DNA from: Bradyrhizobium centrolobii | GTDB taxonomy: Bacteria; Pseudomonadota; Alphaproteobacteria; Rhizobiales; Xanthobacteraceae | Direction: 5' to 3' | DNA length: 64,000 nt | Assembly (NCBI RefSeq): GCF_001641635.1 | Contig: NZ_LUUB01000040.1 | Span: forward strand, 80,549-144,548 | Shown here: one piece after another, positions 43,161-51,773 of the stretch | Layout of the letters: every line of letters starts with the position of its first letter | Position numbering within the stretch: position 1 is the stretch's first letter | Made by a program: the position numbers and the translations under genes | Notes under the pieces: model-generated | Databases searched by the model: none | Seen by the model: only the letters and a program-made list of their open reading frames with translations | Told to the model about the DNA's origin: nothing

Positions 43161-43430
43161 CAAGACCCTGCCTTGACCTCGCGATATTATGTCAGGTCGA
43201 TCCCGCCGGGGGTCTGGAGCCAGAGCCAGGTTCGATTCCGGTCGAGGCGATTGTGCAGACCGAACCAGCATGCGACGTGCCTGCTGCCGGGGAGCCCACT
43301 GTTTAATTTTTGCCAGCTAATACCGCGCGTCAGCTTGTTGGTATTTGTGTTGGTATCGGCAACAACCGAAGGCGAAAATTACTGCAAATTCAAATTGTTA
43401 TTGGACTAGGCGATTATCGGCCAGGGGCAC

Positions 43431-43503
43431 CAGCCTTCGCTGCTTCGCAGCTACGGCTGGGCGAGCCACGCACGGCGTTATCCGGGCGAAGCAGCGAAGG
43501 CTG
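43431..43503. repeat. Inverted repeat (17-bp arms)
   Basis: CAGCCTTCGCTGCTTCG (43431-43447) and its exact reverse complement (43487-43503) flank 39 bases. It resembles the palindromic intergenic repeats common in these genomes. Nothing else is recognised in 43171-43623. Confidence 0.7.
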
Positions 43504-43623
43504 TCCTGCCGAAGCCTTGGCGGGGGCGGACTGGATCACCGAATCTCGATCCCCTCGTCCCTAGCAATCGTCACATCTCCACTGTATAAGCCGGTAGCTT
43601 CTTCACTTACCGAAGAGGCTCAC

Positions 43624-43926
43624 ATGAACGACCTGCACACGTGGCTTTCCGAACAGCACCACGGCCTGCGGACCTTCCGGACATTCCAGCAGAAACTCGA
43701 GATGCTCGGTCGCGACGACCCCGGGCAGCGCGGTCTCTGCCGTCTCCTGAGCAGCCTTGTCGGCAGCTATGTCGAGGCCTTTGATGAGGCCCCGCTGCCG
43801 GTCGAGGTCGCCGATGACACCTATCATCGCCTGCTGACGCTGGTCGCCAGTCTCGACCTAAACGGCGATGCAAGCCGGCGGCTCGCCGACATCAACCGCG
43901 TGGCAGAGAGCGAACTCTGGCAGTGA
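43624..43926 (+). CDS. Hypothetical helical protein
   Basis: A 100-residue acidic protein, predicted to be largely helical (GLCRLLSSLVGSYVEAFDEA, DASRRLADINRVAESELW). A GAGG lies seven bases before the ATG. No known domain, signal or metal motif. No adjacent gene suggests a pathway; the 190 bases after it show nothing. Confidence 0.6.
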   Translation: MNDLHTWLSEQHHGLRTFRTFQQKLEMLGRDDPGQRGLCRLLSSLVGSYVEAFDEAPLPVEVADDTYHRLLTLVASLDLNGDASRRLADINRVAESELWQ

Positions 43927-44116
43927 CGAGAGGCGGCCGCCTGCTCACGTCCGCGTCCCGGACGCACCGCACTGCGTAAGCGTTGCTGCGCAGAGCCGGG
44001 ACCCGGAGCGCCGCGGGAATAGTCCCAGCCGCGTCAGCTCCCGCCCCCTTCCTCCACGACACGCTTCAACGTTGCGAGCGCGCCGCGCCAAGTCTACATG
44101 CTTCCAGCCGGAGGCC

Positions 44117-44605
44117 TCATCTCTGCGCAGTCGGGCCCGAGCGTCGCGCGACACGCGTGTAGGTCGTGGTCATCGTGTAGCCTTTGCGCGGACCCGATAC
44201 CACGTGACGAACGACAAAGCGACCATCCGGCAGGAAGTTGTAAGTCGACTGATAGTTGTCGAGATTGCAGAGATGGACCGCGCTTCCGCTCAGGTCTCCG
44301 CCAACGGTCGCAGACAGTGATATGTCGTGGAATAGCCGCGGCGGATTCTCGTTGAAGAAAACCTCGAAGCCTCTGTCACTCTTGCTGAAGATGTACTCGC
44401 GTTCTGCCTGCAACTCGGTGCCGTTCAACAGTTTCAGATTTCCCTGCTCGCGATAGGCCAGTCCCCCCTTGTCCGATGGCGTGACGATCGCGACACCCTG
44501 CATCGTACCTTGGCCTTCGATAACCCGGTTGAACGACCAAGAACCGGCCAGCTTCTCCGCCACCTCCGAAGCGTCACCCCAACCATCGATCACGGTTTCG
44601 TTCAT
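44117..44605 (-). CDS. DUF6314-like protein
   Basis: A 162-residue protein beginning EKLAGSWSFNRVIEGQGTMQ and containing ENPPRLFHDI, HLCNLDNYQSTYNFL and TTTYTRV. The lipocalin-like beta pattern with LAGSW at the start fits the DUF6314 family of unknown function. No signal peptide. It stands alone. Confidence 0.75.
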   Translation of the reverse strand: MNETVIDGWGDASEVAEKLAGSWSFNRVIEGQGTMQGVAIVTPSDKGGLAYREQGNLKLLNGTELQAEREYIFSKSDRGFEVFFNENPPRLFHDISLSATVGGDLSGSAVHLCNLDNYQSTYNFLPDGRFVVRHVVSGPRKGYTMTTTYTRVARRSGPTAQR

Positions 44606-44734
44606 ATCTCCAGACCCACGCGTTCACTGGCCGACCCGATTTGCGGCCTCGCAAAACCCCCGGCATGGAGTTCAACGCGCCGAGCCAGTACCTATATCTT
44701 ACGGCGATCGGTGTTGATGTAGCGAGCAGCTTTG

Positions 44735-44968
44735 ATGGCCAGAAGACGCACGACGGAAACGGACGCCGATGACCTCCCCCGCTTCTTCGTTTGGGTCCGC
44801 GGCCTCGAGGGGCCCGAGCCGCAGAGATGGATGGCGATGGATTTCGGCGTCGGCGACTGGAAGCGGCCGCAGGTGCTGGCCTATCTGGAACTGCCTGAGG
44901 ACGAGCGGCATCTGCCGCTGTCGGTGCTGGCGCGGCGCTATCCGCCGCCGCGGGTGGAGATCTTGTAG
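44735..44968 (+). CDS. Small hypothetical protein
   Basis: A 77-residue protein with basic start (MARRRTTETD) and FVWVRGLEGPEPQRWMAMDF. A TTG directly precedes the ATG; the ATG was chosen. It ends 50 bases from the caspase-like gene on the other strand. No known family. Confidence 0.55.
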   Translation: MARRRTTETDADDLPRFFVWVRGLEGPEPQRWMAMDFGVGDWKRPQVLAYLELPEDERHLPLSVLARRYPPPRVEIL

Positions 44969-45018
44969 AGGCGGATTAGCCGGTTCACGGTCGCGCGGCG
45001 ATAGCACCGCTGCGAACA

Positions 45019-46836
45019 TCATTGGCAATACTGCTTTCCGCCAAAGGAATAGCATCTGCCGCCTTCGATGCTGGCCGGAGGAGCGGCGGGCCCGCGCGGG
45101 CTCGGTTCATGGCGCGAGACGGCCTTTGGCTTCTGCGGCGGCGGATCGGGGCGTCGCCGGCACTCGCCCTGGGCATCCAGCACGTAGTTGTTCTCGCAGA
45201 CGATCTGGACGCAGCGGTCGCCGTCGACCTTTTGTCCCTTGGCGCAGACCAGGGGACAGATGCGATCCGGCTTGGCGCGCACAGCATCGAGCGCATCGAG
45301 GCTCGCGACCTTGATGTCGAATTTGGTGCCGGCATATTTGTTGAAGCTGTCGAGCGCCTTTTGCGACAGCGCAGTCCAGGCGCCGTCGGCGGCCCCGGGG
45401 TCGCAGCCGACGCGCTTGAGGTGCGCCTGGAGCAGGCGGGCGACGTCCGCCGGATCCATCGCCGGCATGGCGGCCGGAGCGGGAGCCGGGGCAGCAGCCG
45501 TCGGCGGCGTTAGCGCCGCGAGCGCGGCCTGCCGCTCCCGCTCACGCCGTTCCTCCTCGCGCCTTGCCGCCTCGATCTGCTGCTGCGCATCGAGCGCGGC
45601 CTGCTTCTTGGCCTGCTCGACCTGAACCGCCGCGGCCTCGGCCTGCCGCTGCGCCTCCGCAACCTGCCGCCTGGCATCGTCGAGCTCCCGCTTGGCCCGT
45701 TCGGCGATGCGCTGGCGCTCCTTCTCGAGATCGCGCCGGGCCTGCTGCTTGGCCTGCTCGGTCTGGCGCGCCGCCTGCTCCTCGATCTGCTTCCTGAAGT
45801 CCTCGCTCTTCTGCCGGGCCTGGTCCTCGGCCTGCCGCTTCAGCAGCTCCGCCTTCTCGCTCGCCTTCTCCGCCGCATCGAGCTTGTCGAGCGCCGCATG
45901 GGCGGACGTAGCGTAGACCCCGCTGCCGTGAACGGCGAGAAACGATGCCCACGCCTCCTTAGTGCCGATCTGCGCCGCGAATTCATAATCCCGCCGGGCT
46001 TCTGCATTCGGATCGACCGGCGGCGTCACCTGCGGCACCAGCGCCACCGTATCGCCGCCGAGCGATCCATAGACAAAAGGCTCCTGCCGGCGCCCCGTGC
46101 TCTTCAAGACCTCGTCGCGAACCCGGCCGAGCGTCAGGCGGAGATCGAGCCCCGGCGTCGCGAGGTGGTTGAGGAGCGCGGTCGCGAACGGGCTGTGCGC
46201 CCCGTCGCCGTCGCCGGCAACCGCACCGGCCTTGGCCGCGAACGCGATCAACGTATCGGGCGTCGCGGGCTCGATCTTGGCAAGGCCTCTGCCCATCGAG
46301 CGCGTGGCGGTACTGCGCGTCATCCGCTCCGCAAACGGATTGTCGCGGCAGGCATCGAGGATGACCAGCCGCAACCGCTTCGCCGGGTTGATCGCCTGCA
46401 GGATCCGATCCAGCGGGACGGCCTCGTCCTCGACGTCGAAATCGCTCTGCAGCCTCGCATCGGCCGGAATGAGGAAGTTCACCCCGTTCACCTCGATGCC
46501 GTGACCGGCGTAATAGACCACGGCCATGTCGGAATCCGCCGCGACCGCCGCGAAGTCACGCACGGCCCGCCGCATCTCGGACACGCCGAGATCCCGGCGC
46601 AGCTCCACGACATCGAAACCCATCTGCTTGAAGACGTCGCCGATGGCGGCCGCATCATTGTCGGGATTGGCCAGCCGCGGGACGCTTTGATAGTTGGACA
46701 CGCCGAGGACCAGCGCCACGCGCTTCTCGGCCAGCGCGTTCGTCGCCGCGACCAGCGTCAGGACAACCGACAGCGCGAGGCGGCAGATCAGCCGACATGA
46801 ACGCGACACCGGAGTTGATGGGCTCAATCGGACCAT
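45019..46836 (-). CDS. Caspase-family (C14) peptidase with coiled coil and Cys-rich C-terminus
   Basis: A 605-residue exported protein. After a signal sequence (LALSVVLTLVAATNALA) comes a caspase-like p20 domain (RVALVLGVSNYQSVPRL) with catalytic His112 in YYAGHGIEV and Cys163 in LVILDACRDNPF. Residues ~320-460 form a long charged Ala/Gln/Glu/Arg coiled coil. A short peptidoglycan-binding-like region (LLQAHLKRVGCDPGAADGAW) follows, then a Cys-rich tail ending GRCYSFGGKQYC. Bacterial caspase homologues of this build are common in Bradyrhizobium; their substrates and roles are mostly unknown. Confidence 0.88.
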   Translation of the reverse strand: MVRLSPSTPVSRSCRLICRLALSVVLTLVAATNALAEKRVALVLGVSNYQSVPRLANPDNDAAAIGDVFKQMGFDVVELRRDLGVSEMRRAVRDFAAVAADSDMAVVYYAGHGIEVNGVNFLIPADARLQSDFDVEDEAVPLDRILQAINPAKRLRLVILDACRDNPFAERMTRSTATRSMGRGLAKIEPATPDTLIAFAAKAGAVAGDGDGAHSPFATALLNHLATPGLDLRLTLGRVRDEVLKSTGRRQEPFVYGSLGGDTVALVPQVTPPVDPNAEARRDYEFAAQIGTKEAWASFLAVHGSGVYATSAHAALDKLDAAEKASEKAELLKRQAEDQARQKSEDFRKQIEEQAARQTEQAKQQARRDLEKERQRIAERAKRELDDARRQVAEAQRQAEAAAVQVEQAKKQAALDAQQQIEAARREEERRERERQAALAALTPPTAAAPAPAPAAMPAMDPADVARLLQAHLKRVGCDPGAADGAWTALSQKALDSFNKYAGTKFDIKVASLDALDAVRAKPDRICPLVCAKGQKVDGDRCVQIVCENNYVLDAQGECRRRPDPPPQKPKAVSRHEPSPRGPAAPPASIEGGRCYSFGGKQYCQ

Positions 46837-46969
46837 GATGCAGGCTTCAATCCAAGCGCGAAATATACACTGCCGCCGAGGAGGTTTCGAGTTTCTCCCT
46901 TGGGAAGTCAACCCGCGGCGCTCCCGATTCTCGCAGGCGGCGGGCGAATTCGGCCCGCCCTGCAAAGCC

Positions 46970-47374
46970 TCACTTCCCCCGTGACGCCGTCGGCGTCAGG
47001 CCGAAGCGACGGCGGAAGCAGCGGTTGAAATAGGAGAGGTCGTTGAAACCGCAGGCAAAGGCGATGTCGCTGATGCGGCCCTCGCGTTGCGCGAGGAGGT
47101 CGGCGGCGTTGCGCAGGCGCAGCTCGTTGAGGCGTGTGGTGAAGCTCGCGCCGGCTTCGAACAATAGCTCGTTGACGTAGCGTTCGGAGAGGCCGGCGGC
47201 AGCGGCGAGCCTCTGCGCGGAAAAGTCCGGTTCGTGGAAGCGCGCCTGCAGGATCGACAGCACGGCGTTGAGCCGCACGGCGCGCAGGCCGCGGCGACGC
47301 GCGGCGGCAGCGACGTCGCTGCGGGCCCCTAAGCCGATCGCCGCGAGATCGAGCAGATGGGCGACGATCGCCAT
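46970..47374 (-). CDS. AraC-family regulator, N-terminally truncated
   Basis: A 134-residue protein with the two helix-turn-helix units of AraC: FSAQRLAAAAGLSERYVNEL and ISDIAFACGFNDLSYFNRCF, then RRRFGLTP. Typical members have ~300 residues with an N-terminal sensing domain; only its last part (HLLDLAAIGLGARS) remains here. The divergent gene at 47416 occupies the position of the missing half, so the gene is probably a truncated remnant. Confidence 0.75.
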   Translation of the reverse strand: MAIVAHLLDLAAIGLGARSDVAAAARRRGLRAVRLNAVLSILQARFHEPDFSAQRLAAAAGLSERYVNELLFEAGASFTTRLNELRLRNAADLLAQREGRISDIAFACGFNDLSYFNRCFRRRFGLTPTASRGK

Positions 47375-47415
47375 GCCGGCCTCTTCGGCGGCAGCGGGAT
47401 GGAGGAGACAACGAC

Positions 47416-47658
47416 ATGCGAACCTCTCTACCCCGCAGCCTCGTGCTCGGCGGCGTCATCGCGGCCAGCCTCGCGATCGGCTATGCGCTCGGCGCGCAGC
47501 CGCACATGGACGAGGCCATCGCGATCCTGCAATCGGCCCGTGCCGAGCTCGGCAAGGCCGAACCCAACAAGGGCGGTCACCGCGAAAAGGCAATCGGCCT
47601 GATCGACCAGGCGATCGCCGAGGTGCGTGCCGGCATTGCCTTTGCCGCCGGGCACTGA
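47416..47658 (+). CDS. Small membrane-anchored or exported hypothetical protein
   Basis: An 80-residue protein with a hydrophobic N-terminus (LVLGGVIAASLAIGYALG) and a helical remainder (MDEAIAILQSARAELGKAE, EKAIGLIDQAIAEVRAGIA). GGAGGAG stands nine bases before the ATG. The pattern resembles small periplasmic helical proteins found in rhizobia. It is followed 16 bases later by another small secreted protein. Confidence 0.7.
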   Translation: MRTSLPRSLVLGGVIAASLAIGYALGAQPHMDEAIAILQSARAELGKAEPNKGGHREKAIGLIDQAIAEVRAGIAFAAGH

Positions 47659-47674
47659 TCCGGGAGGACAGACA

Positions 47675-47926
47675 ATGATACGAACCGTTCTTGCCGCAGC
47701 ATTCGCGCTCGGTGCGATCGCAGGCTCCGCCCGGGCCATGCCGCTGGCGCCGCTCGGCGCAACCGCGAGTGACTATGTCATCGCGGTCGCCGGCGGCTGC
47801 GGCGCCGGCTGGCACCGCGGGTCCTACGGCGGCTGCCTGCGAAACTATGCCAACCCCGCGGCGCATGCCTGCCCGCGCGGCTACCATGTCGGCCCCTATG
47901 GCGGCTGCCGCGGCAACGGCAGGTAA
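47675..47926 (+). CDS. Small secreted Gly/Cys-rich protein (GCG-type)
   Basis: An 83-residue protein with a signal peptide (VLAAAFALGAIAGSARA). The mature part has a GCGAGWHRGSYGGC segment and a second related segment ACPRGYHVGPYGGC, giving five Cys (one GCG and two spaced pairs). This matches small GCG-start repeat proteins widespread in Bradyrhizobium, of unknown function. GGGAGGA lies before the ATG. The 260 bases after it show nothing. Confidence 0.75.
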   Translation: MIRTVLAAAFALGAIAGSARAMPLAPLGATASDYVIAVAGGCGAGWHRGSYGGCLRNYANPAAHACPRGYHVGPYGGCRGNGR

Positions 47927-48187
47927 GGTCTGAACGCGCGGCCTCACCTCGGCTCCGGGGAGAGGCCGCGCAGGATCTTTCCGTCATCTGGACGCCGACC
48001 AGCGCGAGACCCCGCCTCCCGTTCCGCACCGACACGGCCAGAGTGGAGCAGCGTGATCCTGCTTGCTACCTCAGCGGGTTTGTGCACAGAATGCACTCTG
48101 TTTTCATGACGAAGCCATTGATTGCAGCCGGAGGATGCCGCCCGGCCAGGGCTTGAAGGCACCCCGGTGAGATTGTCGGAGGGGTCC

Positions 48188-50941
48188 ATGCCGCATCACG
48201 ATGGCGCGCAGAACGCCGATCCTGCACGCACCGACGACGCGCCCGATGAAAAGGCCGACGGTCCGGCGTCCGCTACGCTACCAAAGCGCAAGCTGGTGCT
48301 GTTCGCCGACGGCACAGGCAACGCGTTCACTACCCAGGAATCCAGCGTCTGGCGTCTCTACGAGGCGCTCGATCACACCGAGCCCGACCAGATCGCGCAT
48401 TACATCAAGGGCGTCGGCACCGCCGGCTGGGCGCCGCTCGCCGCGCTCGACGGCGCCACCGGCATGGGCGTGCCCTCCAACGTCCGCAAGCTCTACCGCT
48501 TCCTGTGCTGGAACTGGCGGGAGGGCGACGAGATCTACATCTTCGGCTTCAGCCGCGGCGCCTTCACGGCGCGTACGCTGGCGGCCATGATCGCAAGCCA
48601 GGGCCTGGTGCCGGCGAAGATCGGCAAGGATGCGGTGTCGCATGCGGAAATGCAGCGCAACGCCATGGCCGCCTGGCGCGAATACCGTCGCACCACCGTG
48701 CCCATGTCGAAGAGCCTGCCGACGATCTGGATCACGCGCTGGATCCGCGACTTCCTGCTCATGGTCTATCATTTCGTCTGCAGACATCGCTCCTATGCCG
48801 ACGTTCGCAAGGCGATGAACGGCCGCGACAACGTCAAGATCGAATTCCTCGGGCTGTTCGACACCGTCGAGGCCTTCGGCGTTCCGATCGAGGAGCTGCG
48901 CGTCGCGATCGATTGGGCGATCTGGCCGATCTCGTTCCGCAATCACCGGCTCTCGCCCAAGGTCAAGCACGCCTGCCACGCGCTCGCGCTGGACGACGAG
49001 CGCACCACCTTCCATCCGCTGCGGATCGACCAGAGCAATCTGCCGGCCGAGCAGGTCGTCAAGGAAGTGTGGTTCGCGGGCGTCCATTCCGACATCGGCG
49101 GCGGCTATCCGGAATGCACGCTGTCCTTCGTGCCGCTGGTCTGGATGGTCGAACAGCTCGGCGGCAAGCTTCGCTTCCAGGACGGCACGATCGAGCATTT
49201 CCGCGACTATCAGTCGGCGATCGGTCCGATGCATGATTCACGCAGCGGCGCGGCGGTGCTGTACCGCTACGGGCCGCGCCCGATCCTCGCGGGCGCGGCG
49301 AATGGCGGGGCGCCGGTCGTGCACTTCGCCGTCATAGAGCGCATGCTGCTCGGCTGCGACGACTACGCGCCGATCATGCTTCCGGCGGACTCCCTGGTGC
49401 TGCTGCCGGACGGAACGAAGCTGCCGCTGCGCTCGGAGGGCGAGAGCAAGGATCTCGACGAACAGCGCACGCGCGAGGCGATGAAGGCCGCCTATTTGAA
49501 GAAGGCAACCGGCCCGCGCCGCGCCGAGGAGGCCAGGGCCTTCACGACGATGATCACGCCCGATGCCGCCATGTCGAGCCTCACCCGCGACACCGTGTGG
49601 TGGCGGCGCGTCGCCTATTTCTCGCTGCTGTTCATGGTCGGCGTGATCGCCGCCTGGCCGTGGATCGCGCACGCGCTGGTGCAGTGGTCCGAGGACCGCG
49701 CGCTGGAGGGCACCGGCACGCTGTCTCTCATCACCAACATCGACTGGGTGATGAGCGCGGTGGTGGCGCCGCTCACCAACCTCTTGAGAGACGTGCTGCC
49801 ATCCTATGCGGCGCCCTGGCTCAAGATCGCGACCTACTACCCCTTCCTGACCTCGATCGTGGTGATCATCACCTGGTGGATCTGGAACAAGAACGGGGAG
49901 CTGCGCGACACCATCCAGGAGCGCGCACGCCTCGCCTGGAACACACAGCGGCGGAGGGCAAGCCGGGAGCACATCGACGAGCCGGGCGTATTGATGCGGT
50001 TCGGCCACTGGATGCGGCTGAATGCCGGCCCGGCGCGGCTCGTCATCGCCAAGGGGCTGGTGCCGGCCGTCTTCCTGATCGCGATCTTCGGCTCGGCGGC
50101 ACTCATTCTGTCGAGCAGCCTGTTCACCGGCCGCCTCGCCCTGGGATCGGTCTGCGCGCCGCCCGCGATGAAGGACTCCTCCGCGCCCCAGACCGGGATC
50201 CCCGTGCTGGACGAGCCGACTGACGCACGTGCGCCATTCGACACCAGGGACTTTTGCTGGTGGAGCGGGCTCGCGGTCGAGAAGGGCCGCAAATACCGCG
50301 TCTTTCTCGAGATCAGGGAGCCCTGGTTCGACCGCACCATCATGAGCGGCGTGAACGGGTTTGCGACCTACGAGCCACATCACTACGTCGCCCTGCCGGA
50401 GCGGCGCCTGTTCGCCGCGGACTGGTTCCAGCCCGTGGTCCGTGTCGGCAGCAAAGGCATCAACGACATGCCGCTCGAGGCCATCAACGTGATGCCCGCC
50501 GACGAATTGCCGCGCCGCATGAAGCCGACCCTGCCCGCGGAAGACGATATCAGCAGGAGCCGGAACAGGTACCCTGTGCGGCTCGACGATACAGTCGAGT
50601 TCAAGGGCAGGCTCGACGAGCTCGGCAAGTTCGAACCGATCCCGCCAGGCATGCTCACCGAGGCGCAACAGGTCTGGAAGAAGCAGCAACTGGCCGATCG
50701 CGTCGTCGCGGAATTCGTGGCGCCCGACTCCGGCGAACTGTTCTTCTACGTCAATGACGCCGTCCAGATCTTCCCGCAGCTGCTTCCGGAATGGATGGTC
50801 CCGTCGTGGCTCGATGTCATCCAGGGACCGCGCGATCTCTTCTACCGCAACAACAGCGGCACGGCGAAGATCAAGGTCCAGCGCCTGCCCGCACCGCCGA
50901 TGCCGCCCGACAAGCCGGCAACGCCGCTGGCGAGCAACTGA
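48188..50941 (+). CDS. DUF2235 (Tle1-like) alpha/beta hydrolase with membrane segments
   Basis: A 917-residue protein. The DUF2235 domain (~35-400) begins KLVLFADGTGNAF and carries the nucleophile elbow GFSRGAFTAR, the pattern of T6SS phospholipase effectors and related hydrolases. It is followed by DIGGGYPECTLSFVPLVWMV. From ~480 there are four hydrophobic segments (VAYFSLLFMVGVIAAWPWIA, WLKIATYYPFLTSIVVIITW, LVPAVFLIAIFGSAALILSS) and a C-terminal soluble part. No T6SS genes are near, so a role outside secretion is likely. GGAGGGG is upstream of the chosen ATG; an earlier in-frame start is less supported. Confidence 0.85.
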   Translation: MPHHDGAQNADPARTDDAPDEKADGPASATLPKRKLVLFADGTGNAFTTQESSVWRLYEALDHTEPDQIAHYIKGVGTAGWAPLAALDGATGMGVPSNVRKLYRFLCWNWREGDEIYIFGFSRGAFTARTLAAMIASQGLVPAKIGKDAVSHAEMQRNAMAAWREYRRTTVPMSKSLPTIWITRWIRDFLLMVYHFVCRHRSYADVRKAMNGRDNVKIEFLGLFDTVEAFGVPIEELRVAIDWAIWPISFRNHRLSPKVKHACHALALDDERTTFHPLRIDQSNLPAEQVVKEVWFAGVHSDIGGGYPECTLSFVPLVWMVEQLGGKLRFQDGTIEHFRDYQSAIGPMHDSRSGAAVLYRYGPRPILAGAANGGAPVVHFAVIERMLLGCDDYAPIMLPADSLVLLPDGTKLPLRSEGESKDLDEQRTREAMKAAYLKKATGPRRAEEARAFTTMITPDAAMSSLTRDTVWWRRVAYFSLLFMVGVIAAWPWIAHALVQWSEDRALEGTGTLSLITNIDWVMSAVVAPLTNLLRDVLPSYAAPWLKIATYYPFLTSIVVIITWWIWNKNGELRDTIQERARLAWNTQRRRASREHIDEPGVLMRFGHWMRLNAGPARLVIAKGLVPAVFLIAIFGSAALILSSSLFTGRLALGSVCAPPAMKDSSAPQTGIPVLDEPTDARAPFDTRDFCWWSGLAVEKGRKYRVFLEIREPWFDRTIMSGVNGFATYEPHHYVALPERRLFAADWFQPVVRVGSKGINDMPLEAINVMPADELPRRMKPTLPAEDDISRSRNRYPVRLDDTVEFKGRLDELGKFEPIPPGMLTEAQQVWKKQQLADRVVAEFVAPDSGELFFYVNDAVQIFPQLLPEWMVPSWLDVIQGPRDLFYRNNSGTAKIKVQRLPAPPMPPDKPATPLASN

Positions 50942-51083
50942 CACCGGGAGCAGCGCCTCTCGCGTCAGAGCGGTGCTCTGTGTCCGGGAAACGAGGTTTT
51001 CCCCGCCCCCATGATTATGGGTGTCGCGGCGTCCGCGTCGCGGTTAAGTTTGCTTGCCCGCGGGGGACACGCGGTGCGGGACG

Positions 51084-51773
51084 ATGATCATGACCGAACC
51101 GGGCGAGACGGGTGAGGCCATCACCATCCTCCTCGTCGAGGACGACGCGCCGACCTGCTGGCGGCTCCAGGACGCGCTGGTCAAGACCAGCTACGAGGTG
51201 CGCACCGCCGGCACGCTCGGCGAGGCCCGCTCTGCCCTCGGCGAGCCCGCGCCGCGCGTGCTGCTCACCGATCTGCGATTGCCCGACGGTCATGGCGTCG
51301 AGCTGATCCGCGAAACGCGGCAGCGTTTTCCGGAGACCGAGATCATGGTGATCTCGGCGCTCGGCGACGAGGAGAGCGTGATCACCGCGATCACCGTCGG
51401 CGCCACCGGCTACCTCCTCAAGGACGCCTTCCCGACCGACATCGCGACCACCGTCCGCGAGCTCGTCGCGGGACATTCGCCGATCTCGGCCTCGATCGCG
51501 CGCTTCATCGTGCGCAGAACGCAAGGTACCGCGCAAGGTTCAGCCGAGCCGCCGCCAGGCCCCGTGCTCAACACCGCAAAGCTCACCCCGCGCGAGATCG
51601 ACATCCTCTGGGGCATCGCCAAGGGCTTCAGCTATGCCGAGATCGCGAGCCATCTCGGCCTGTCGCGGCAGACCGTGCCCGGCCACATCAAGAACATCTA
51701 TCGCAAGCTCGAGGTGCACACGCGCAGCGAAGCGGTGTTCGAGGCGGTGCAGCAGGGTCTGATCAAGCTGTGA
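51084..51773 (+). CDS. NarL/LuxR-type response regulator
   Basis: A 229-residue regulator. The receiver has ITILLVEDDAPT, the acceptor Asp in LLTDLRLPDGHG, and the switch Lys in GYLLKDAF. The C-terminal LuxR helix-turn-helix is KLTPREIDILWGIAKGFSYA and EIASHLGLSRQTVPGHIKNI. The stop overlaps the GTG of the sensor gene (GTGA), showing a two-component operon. A start at 51090 is also possible. Because the sensor is truncated, its activation may now depend on another kinase. Confidence 0.9.
   Translation: MIMTEPGETGEAITILLVEDDAPTCWRLQDALVKTSYEVRTAGTLGEARSALGEPAPRVLLTDLRLPDGHGVELIRETRQRFPETEIMVISALGDEESVITAITVGATGYLLKDAFPTDIATTVRELVAGHSPISASIARFIVRRTQGTAQGSAEPPPGPVLNTAKLTPREIDILWGIAKGFSYAEIASHLGLSRQTVPGHIKNIYRKLEVHTRSEAVFEAVQQGLIKL

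Noticed and set aside
43221..43250. A GGTTCGATTCCGG string resembling a tRNA T arm
   Set aside because: The stem does not pair and no acceptor or anticodon arm could be built around it, so no tRNA is called.
48188..50941. DUF2235 protein as a type VI secretion effector
   Set aside because: No VgrG, PAAR, Hcp or immunity gene is adjacent, and the protein has several membrane helices, so only the hydrolase family is claimed.
49238..50944. A 568-codon open frame on the minus strand
   Set aside because: It is antisense to the DUF2235 gene, which has clear motifs and a good ribosome binding site.
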